Below are positions 24,977 to 29,501 of a DNA stretch of 29,501 bases, piece by piece. The stretch is taken from the NCBI GenBank assembly GCA_033763355.1, contig JANRKT010000017.1, positions 1 through 29,501 of the forward strand, read 5' to 3'. A program made the position numbers and the translations under genes. Source of the stretch: JANRKT01 sp033763355. Lineage in GTDB: Bacteria > Bacteroidota > Bacteroidia > Chitinophagales > Chitinophagaceae. Positions within the stretch are counted from its first letter, which is position 1. Every line of letters starts with the position of its first letter. Below the pieces are notes generated by a model, which did not search any database, was not told the DNA's origin, and worked only from the letters and a program-made list of their open reading frames with translations.

Positions 24977-25690
24977 TCAGGATACTGCTACCGGAACTTT
25001 GGGCGATTTAGGGGCATCGCTTTCTACCATGCCGTCCCTGAGCCTGATGATCCTTCTTGCATAATTTGAAATATCTTCTTCGTGTGTTACAAGCACCACT
25101 GTATTTCCTTCAGAATGGATCTTGCCGAAGATCTGCATGATTTCATAGGAAGTTTTGGTATCCAGGTTACCTGTGGGCTCATCTGCCAGGATGATAGAAG
25201 GATTATTTACCAATGCCCTTGCTATTGCTACACGCTGGCACTGTCCGCCTGAAAGTTCATTGGGTTTGTGGTGGCTCCTGTCGGTTAAATCTACTTTTCT
25301 CAGTACCTCCATTGCTATTTCATTCCGCTGTTTCCGTGGTATCCCTGCATATACCAGCGGAAGGGCCACATTCTCCAGGGCGCTCAGCCTGGGCAGAAGG
25401 TTAAACTGCTGAAATACGAAGCCGATTTCTTTATTCCGGATCTCAGCAAGGTCATTATCAGGCATTTTACTTACATCGTTGCCATTGAGGATATAAGTGC
25501 CTGCGGTGGGGGAGTCAAGGCAACCCAGTATATTCATCAATGTACTTTTACCTGAACCGGATGGCCCCATTAAAGCTACATATTCATTTGTGAGTATATT
25601 CAGCGTAATGCCTTTTAACACCTGCAGTTCCTGCTTACCCATAAAATAGCTCTTACGGATATTTTCAAGGTGTATGACTGAGTTCATCAT
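24977..25690 (-). CDS. ABC transporter ATP-binding protein, MacB/LolD-like
   Basis: A 237-residue ATPase of the MacB/FtsE/LolD group. Walker A GPSGSGKS is at 42-49, the Q-loop FVFQQFNLLPRLSALENV is typical of MacB-type proteins, the signature LSGGQCQ is at 146-152 (a Cys where Arg or Gln is usual, probably harmless), Walker B IILADE at 166-171 and the H-loop VTHEED. It would power a mechanotransmission-type exporter or lipoprotein transporter, but no permease lies beside it. It starts 51 nt after gatC on the same strand, with a hairpin between them. Two start codons in tandem (25690 and 25687) are equally possible. Confidence 0.9.
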   Translation of the reverse strand: MMNSVIHLENIRKSYFMGKQELQVLKGITLNILTNEYVALMGPSGSGKSTLMNILGCLDSPTAGTYILNGNDVSKMPDNDLAEIRNKEIGFVFQQFNLLPRLSALENVALPLVYAGIPRKQRNEIAMEVLRKVDLTDRSHHKPNELSGGQCQRVAIARALVNNPSIILADEPTGNLDTKTSYEIMQIFGKIHSEGNTVVLVTHEEDISNYARRIIRLRDGMVESDAPKSPKVPVAVS

Positions 25691-25712
25691 GTTTGCGTCA
25701 GGTATTTTTAAA

Positions 25713-25734
25713 GCGCACAGCAGCCGCTGTCCGC
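25713..25734 (-). terminator. Hairpin between gatC and the ABC ATPase gene
   Basis: GCG-C-ACAGC and GCTGT-C-CGC form an 8-pair stem with one C/C mismatch around an AGCC loop. The T-tract on the minus strand is poor (TTTAAAAAT), so it may be a weak terminator or an attenuator. Confidence 0.4.
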
Positions 25735-25741
25735 CAGCTAA

Positions 25742-26032
25742 CTATTTTTTTATCACTTTGGGTACGGTAAAAAAATCATTGGTATGTGCCGGTGCGTTTT
25801 TTAAAGCTTCAGTTTTACTGATTGACCCCTGCACCACATCATCCCGCAATACATTTACTTCATCGCTCATATGCAGAAGCGGTTTAACACCCGCTGTATC
25901 TAGTTCATTTAATTTTTCTACAAATGCAATCATCTTTTGCAGGTCATTCTTTATCTCTTCTTTTTCGGAAGGGTTGAACTCCAGCCTTGCGAGGTGGGCA
26001 ATTTTATCAACCAGTGAATCTGTTACCTGCAT
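25742..26032 (-). CDS. gatC: Asp-tRNA(Asn)/Glu-tRNA(Gln) amidotransferase subunit GatC
   Basis: Small subunit of the GatCAB complex that converts Glu-tRNA(Gln) or Asp-tRNA(Asn) to the amide form; it holds GatA and GatB together. The 96 residues match the family: D-K-I-A-H-L-A-R-L-E-F near the start, the F-V-E-K-L-N-E-L-D-T-A-G-V-K-P-L centre, then L-R-D-D-V-V and the end A-P-A-H-T-N-D-F-F-T-V-P-K-V. I chose the ATG at 26032; a TTG six bases upstream is open but unnecessary. gatA and gatB are not here, so the complex is encoded at several sites. Confidence 0.95.
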   Translation of the reverse strand: MQVTDSLVDKIAHLARLEFNPSEKEEIKNDLQKMIAFVEKLNELDTAGVKPLLHMSDEVNVLRDDVVQGSISKTEALKNAPAHTNDFFTVPKVIKK

Positions 26033-26048
26033 AGCCAAATATATCAGG

Positions 26049-26056
26049 CAAAAATA
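26049..26056 (-). promoter_or_regulatory. Likely -7 box of gatC
   Basis: Minus-strand TATTTTTG matches TANNTTTG and stands 17 nt before the ATG at 26032. The -33 position has no TTTG, so only the -7 box is supported. Confidence 0.4.
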
Positions 26057-26113
26057 GCAGAATAGTTGATTCAGGGTGCATTTTTTGATGAAAGGCTCGT
26101 GGAAAAGACGGCT

Positions 26114-26169
26114 GTTGCCAGTCAGCGGTCTGCAGTCACCAGTCTGCAGTCATTAGCCTGTAGCTGGTA
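26114..26169. repeat. Degenerate 14-bp direct repeats upstream of trpS
   Basis: About four units of 14 bp. The middle two share GTCTGCAGTCA exactly (26128-26138 and 26142-26152); the flanking units, GTTGCCAGTCAGCG and GCCTGTAGCTGGTA, are weaker. The units contain the palindrome CTGCAG. They lie in the 202-nt gap between gatC and trpS, which otherwise shows only the gatC -7 box. Confidence 0.5.
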
Positions 26170-26234
26170 CGAGGCTGCAAACTGCACACTACAAACTTTT
26201 CCTCTATCTTCGCCGTCCTGTTTCAGGAAGATGT

Positions 26235-27239
26235 ATGCAAAAAGGTAAAGAAATAGTAATGAGCGGCATCCGGTCAACGGGTATGCTGCACCTTGGTAAT
26301 TATTTCGGGGCGCTCCGTAATTATGTGCGCATGCAGGAGGAGTATGAATGTTTCTTTATGGTGGCGGATATTCATTCCCTCACCACCCATCCTGATACAA
26401 AGGAATTAAAAGCCAATGTGCACAGGGTACTGTCTGAAAATATTGCAAGCGGCCTGGATCCTGATAAAGTGGCTTTGTATTGCCAGAGCCACATTCACGA
26501 AACATCTGAATTGTACCTGTACCTGAATATGCTGGCGTATAAAGGGGAACTGGAAAAAACCACAACATTCAAGGACAAGGCCCGCCAGCAACCCGATAAT
26601 ATAAATGCGGGGCTCCTTACATACCCTGTTTTGCAAACAGCCGACATTATTTTGCACAGGGCTTCACTTGTACCTGTGGGTAAAGACCAGGAGCAGCATC
26701 TTGAGATGGCCCGCAATTTTGCCAACAGGTTCAACCACCGGTATGGAGAAGTTTTTCCGGAACCACATGCCTTTAATTATGGTGAGGAACTGGTAAAAGT
26801 GCCCAGCCTTGACGGAAAGGGCAAGATGAGCAAAAGTGAGAACCAGTATGCCACCATTTATCTTTCTGATGATGATGAACTCATCAGGAAAAAAGTAATG
26901 AAAGCAAAAACCGACAGTGGCCCGCCAGCACCGGGTACACCCAAACCTGATTATATTGAAAACCTTTTTTTGCTGATGCAACTGGTAAGTGATAATGAAA
27001 CAACAGCTAAGTTTGAAGCAGATTACAGCAACTGTGTGATCCGGTATGGTGATATGAAAAAGCAACTGGCTGAAGACATGATACGTTTTATTTCGCCTAT
27101 ACGTGAACGGGCTGAAAATATCCGTAAAGATGAAAAATACCTGAAAGAAGTAATGGAAAAAGGGGCGGAGAAAGCCCGCAAAAGTGCACGTGAAACCATG
27201 CAACTGGTTAGGCAGGCAATGGGGCTGAACTATTATTGA
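26235..27239 (+). CDS. trpS: Tryptophan--tRNA ligase
   Basis: Class I synthetase that charges tRNA(Trp). The 334 residues have the HIGH-type motif in MLHLGNYFGAL (from residue 17), the tryptophan-pocket region around the D-I-H-S-L-T-T-H segment, a V-G-K-D-Q-E-Q-H block, and the KMSKS motif exactly at 197-201. Length is normal. The start gives the common N-terminus E-I-V-M-S-G-I-R-x-T-G. It has a repeat-containing upstream region and no visible T-box or leader peptide. The deoxynucleoside kinase gene follows 95 nt downstream. Confidence 0.97.
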   Translation: MQKGKEIVMSGIRSTGMLHLGNYFGALRNYVRMQEEYECFFMVADIHSLTTHPDTKELKANVHRVLSENIASGLDPDKVALYCQSHIHETSELYLYLNMLAYKGELEKTTTFKDKARQQPDNINAGLLTYPVLQTADIILHRASLVPVGKDQEQHLEMARNFANRFNHRYGEVFPEPHAFNYGEELVKVPSLDGKGKMSKSENQYATIYLSDDDELIRKKVMKAKTDSGPPAPGTPKPDYIENLFLLMQLVSDNETTAKFEADYSNCVIRYGDMKKQLAEDMIRFISPIRERAENIRKDEKYLKEVMEKGAEKARKSARETMQLVRQAMGLNYY

Positions 27240-27334
27240 TTTTTATTGCCTTTCTGGGTTTTGGATAAATCTTTTCATTATTTTGTGCCGCCGGATGATA
27301 CCTCAAAAAGAATGGGTTTTAAAAGTAAGTACTG

Positions 27335-27970
27335 ATGGCAAAATCAAAAAAACCGAAACATATCGCTGTTGCGGGAAATATAGGCGCCGGTAAAACTACC
27401 CTCACCGAATTGCTCAGCAAACATTACCGCTGGATACCCCAGTTTGAAGATGTGGACCACAACCCCTACCTCATGGATTTTTATGAGGACATGCCAAGGT
27501 GGAGCTTTAACCTGCAGATTTTCTTTTTAAACAGCCGCCTGAACCAACTGCTGGAAATACAGCAGGGTACCGAAACCGTAATACAGGACAGGACGATTTA
27601 TGAAGACGCCCACATATTTGCCCCCAACCTGCACGAAATGGGCCTGATGAGCAAACGTGATTTTGACAATTACTTCCAGTTTTTTCAAACGCTCCGGCAA
27701 ATGGTGCAGCCGCCGGATTTATTGATTTACCTGCAGGCTTCTGTGCCCACACTGGTGGGGCAAATACAAAAACGCGGAAGGGAGTACGAAGAAAACATCC
27801 GCCTTGATTACCTGAAACGCCTGAATGAATTTTACAACAAATGGATTGAAGGATATAAAGAAGGCAAGCTGCTCATTATAAATATTGATAAGAACAAGTT
27901 TGCTGAAAACGAAGAACACCTCGGAGAAATTATCCGCAAAATTGATTCCCAGTTGTACGGGTTATTCTGA
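27335..27970 (+). CDS. Deoxynucleoside kinase (dNK family)
   Basis: Phosphorylates deoxynucleosides for the salvage route to dNTPs. The 211 residues show the P-loop GNIGAGKT at 14-21, the catalytic Glu region F-E-D-V-D-H-N-P-Y-L, the conserved Asp-Arg pair at 85-86 (QDRTIYEDA) and the lid RGREYE around 148. This is the bacterial deoxyadenosine/deoxyguanosine kinase type; the exact base preference cannot be read from the sequence. There is no signal peptide. It lies alone between trpS and the sulfatase-superfamily gene, with gaps of about 90 nt on both sides and no clear terminator in either. Confidence 0.95.
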   Translation: MAKSKKPKHIAVAGNIGAGKTTLTELLSKHYRWIPQFEDVDHNPYLMDFYEDMPRWSFNLQIFFLNSRLNQLLEIQQGTETVIQDRTIYEDAHIFAPNLHEMGLMSKRDFDNYFQFFQTLRQMVQPPDLLIYLQASVPTLVGQIQKRGREYEENIRLDYLKRLNEFYNKWIEGYKEGKLLIINIDKNKFAENEEHLGEIIRKIDSQLYGLF

Positions 27971-28056
27971 TCTTCATTACATCTTTTTACAGGCGCTTTA
28001 CCATCATTGATGTCTTAGCAGGCATTTCAATACCGCCGAAATGAATAGATTTGTGT

Positions 28057-29501
28057 ATGCACGGGTCAATTCTGGACAATGCTCCTTTCCGGTATTTTAA
28101 GCAGCCTTTTCATTTCATCCTCATCATTTTTTTCTTTCTCCTGCATGGTTATGCTGAAAACAGTGGGCTTGTAAGCTTTAAGGATCTCATTTTTTTGTTC
28201 ATCATATTAGTTCCGCTTTCATTATTGTTGTTTGCGCTGAACAAAAAAATACTGAAGAGCAGGTTTAAGGCAGGCATCTTTACTTCGCTGCTTTTAATGG
28301 TGCTGTTATTTTACGGGGTTATGGAAGATTTCTTAGCCGGTCACCCTTCGCTTTCGGCAATGGCACGTTTCAGCAGGCTTTTGCCGCTGACCCTGCTTGT
28401 ACTTGCCGTATTATTTTTCCTGATAAGAAAATCGAAGCTTTCTTTTCACAGGATCTCCGTTTTTTTATCTACGCTTTTCTTTATTTATATTATTGCAGAC
28501 GCCGGTTCCCTGCTTTATCAGCTTGTTTCAGGTAAAAAACCTTCTTTACATACCGGTAATGAAACAGCAGTTAACAAGTGTGATACCTGCAGCAAACCTG
28601 ATATTTATCTTGTATTGCTGGATGAATACTGGGGTGCGGAAGGGTTGAAGACATGTTATGGATATGACAATTCTGCTTTTGAAAATTTCCTGAAAGCAAA
28701 GGGCTTTCATGTCGTTCCTTCTGCATACAGCAATTATTCCTATACGCTTTTTTCCATGGCATCCATGCTCAATATGGATTACCTGAATGGTTTCAATAAA
28801 GACAGCATGGACATGGGCTATGGTTATAACCTTGCAGTGAAAACCATTTCCTCAAACTACATGTGCCGTTATTTAAAGCAACAGGGTTATGCAATAAATA
28901 ACCTTTCCATTTTCGATTTGCCCGGGGAGCCAACGAAGTATTACAACTCATTTGTGCCCCTTGGTGCCAACATCATTACCAACAAAACATTTTATAACCG
29001 GTTGCTGAAAACCTTATCTGTCTCCATGGCCAATAACCACAACTTAAGATGGATGCAGGACTGGGCGCATGGTAAAATTTTAAAAAGCAACAGTGCTGTA
29101 ATGGAAGAATCGCTGAAGATAGCGGCGCAGGATAAGAAGCAACCGGCATTTACTTACGTGCACCTTATGATGCCCCATGTGCCCCTTGCGTTTGACAGCG
29201 CAGGCAACACGATGTTTGTAAAATACAATGCAGACAACTATCCAGTTGCAGGTTATGAAAATGCCTACCTGCAATACCTTGTTTATACAAACAAAAAAAT
29301 GCAGGAATACATTACCAGATTACAGCAGGCCACCCATGGCAATGCCATTATACTTTTAATGGGCGACCATGGCTACCGTGGCCTCAACTGCAGTTATGAA
29401 AAGAAGATGCAGTTCAGTACATTGAATGCAGTCTATCTTCCTGATAAAAATTACAATGGTTGGTACAATGCCATGAGTAATGTAAACCAGTTGAGGGTTT
29501 T
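28057..29501 (+). CDS. Membrane-anchored sulfatase-superfamily protein, 5' part only
   Basis: Frame open from the ATG at 28057 to the window end (481 residues, no stop seen), so the 3' end is missing. The N-terminus has about five transmembrane helices (within 18-150), then an extracytoplasmic domain of the alkaline phosphatase/sulfatase superfamily. It starts with K-P-D-I-Y-L-V-L-L-D-E-Y (Asp189 and Glu190 near the metal site), has Y-S-Y-T-L-F-S-M-A-S-M-L with Thr230 as the candidate nucleophile, and L-M-G-D-H-G-Y-R with Asp437 and His438 as metal ligands. This layout recalls LtaS- and EptA-like phosphoglycerol or phosphoethanolamine transferases, so it may modify a lipid or surface polymer rather than remove sulfate. 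An in-frame TGA at 28042 limits the start to 28057 or a TTG at 28051. Confidence 0.85.
   Translation, partial: MHGSILDNAPFRYFKQPFHFILIIFFFLLHGYAENSGLVSFKDLIFLFIILVPLSLLLFALNKKILKSRFKAGIFTSLLLMVLLFYGVMEDFLAGHPSLSAMARFSRLLPLTLLVLAVLFFLIRKSKLSFHRISVFLSTLFFIYIIADAGSLLYQLVSGKKPSLHTGNETAVNKCDTCSKPDIYLVLLDEYWGAEGLKTCYGYDNSAFENFLKAKGFHVVPSAYSNYSYTLFSMASMLNMDYLNGFNKDSMDMGYGYNLAVKTISSNYMCRYLKQQGYAINNLSIFDLPGEPTKYYNSFVPLGANIITNKTFYNRLLKTLSVSMANNHNLRWMQDWAHGKILKSNSAVMEESLKIAAQDKKQPAFTYVHLMMPHVPLAFDSAGNTMFVKYNADNYPVAGYENAYLQYLVYTNKKMQEYITRLQQATHGNAIILLMGDHGYRGLNCSYEKKMQFSTLNAVYLPDKNYNGWYNAMSNVNQLRV

Noticed and set aside
23570..25690. lolD and the second ABC ATPase as one transporter system
   Set aside because: They are on opposite strands with an unrelated gene between them, and no permease gene is present.
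26114..26169. CRISPR-like array
   Set aside because: Units are 14 bp, adjacent without spacers and degenerate, and no cas gene is present.
26664..27203. 179-residue minus-strand open frame inside trpS
   Set aside because: It is fully contained in trpS, whose motifs are complete; the antisense product has no recognisable features.
28046..28053. TAGATTTG as the promoter of the sulfatase-superfamily gene
   Set aside because: It fits TANNTTTG but ends only three bases before the ATG and has no TTTG at -33, so transcription would start inside or after the start codon.

Overview
The window looks like a piece of ordinary chromosome from a Bacteroidota bacterium, probably of the Chitinophagaceae type. 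The evidence is a type IX secretion (T9SS) gene set (a PorP/SprF-family protein, a giant PKD adhesin with a type B sorting domain, a tiny type A sorting-domain protein), a LytS/LytTR two-component pair, a DUF2795 protein, and several upstream boxes that fit the Bacteroidota promoter pattern TTTG-N17-20-TANNTTTG. The family-level assignment is inference. No tRNA, rRNA, CRISPR, insertion sequence, integrase or phage gene was seen, and no gene-free stretch exceeds 300 bases.

Layout. 1-219 is the 3' end of a VWA/YfbK-type gene. 260-2103 (minus) is the grpE-dnaJ chaperone operon. A lipoprotein gene (2222-2851, minus) diverges from an RlmI-like rRNA methyltransferase (2943-4115). 4132-5070 (minus) holds a near-passengerless T9SS sorting-domain protein and a PrxQ/BCP-like peroxiredoxin. 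5186-11072 (minus) is a two-gene surface-adhesin operon: a 1610-residue protein with 15 PKD domains, then a PorP/SprF-like outer-membrane protein. 11252-14799 (minus) carries a small lipoprotein, an M32 carboxypeptidase, a DinB-fold protein with a signal peptide and a DUF695-RraB protein with a signal peptide.

14864-19970 (plus) carries a Nif3-like gene broken by one missing T, a coiled-coil zinc-ribbon protein, recN, a small membrane protein, fabI and a SemiSWEET transporter. 20106-23113 (plus) is an acyltransferase-histidine kinase-LytTR regulator operon. Then come a DUF2795 gene (minus), lolD (plus), a PduO-type cobalamin adenosyltransferase (minus), gatC plus an ABC ATPase (minus), trpS and a deoxynucleoside kinase (plus), and the 5' part of a membrane-bound sulfatase-superfamily gene that runs off the right edge.

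How genes work together. GrpE and DnaJ serve DnaK (not in the window). The PKD adhesin and PorP/SprF-like protein form a likely SprB/SprF-style cargo-partner pair for T9SS. The acyltransferase, kinase and regulator look like one signalling and envelope-modification unit. I found no clear undescribed system. The points most worth a second look are the nif3 frameshift, the stand-alone sorting-domain protein, a dispersed GC-rich repeat that encodes the N-terminus of the response regulator, and two neighbouring genes whose usually cytoplasmic folds carry export signals.
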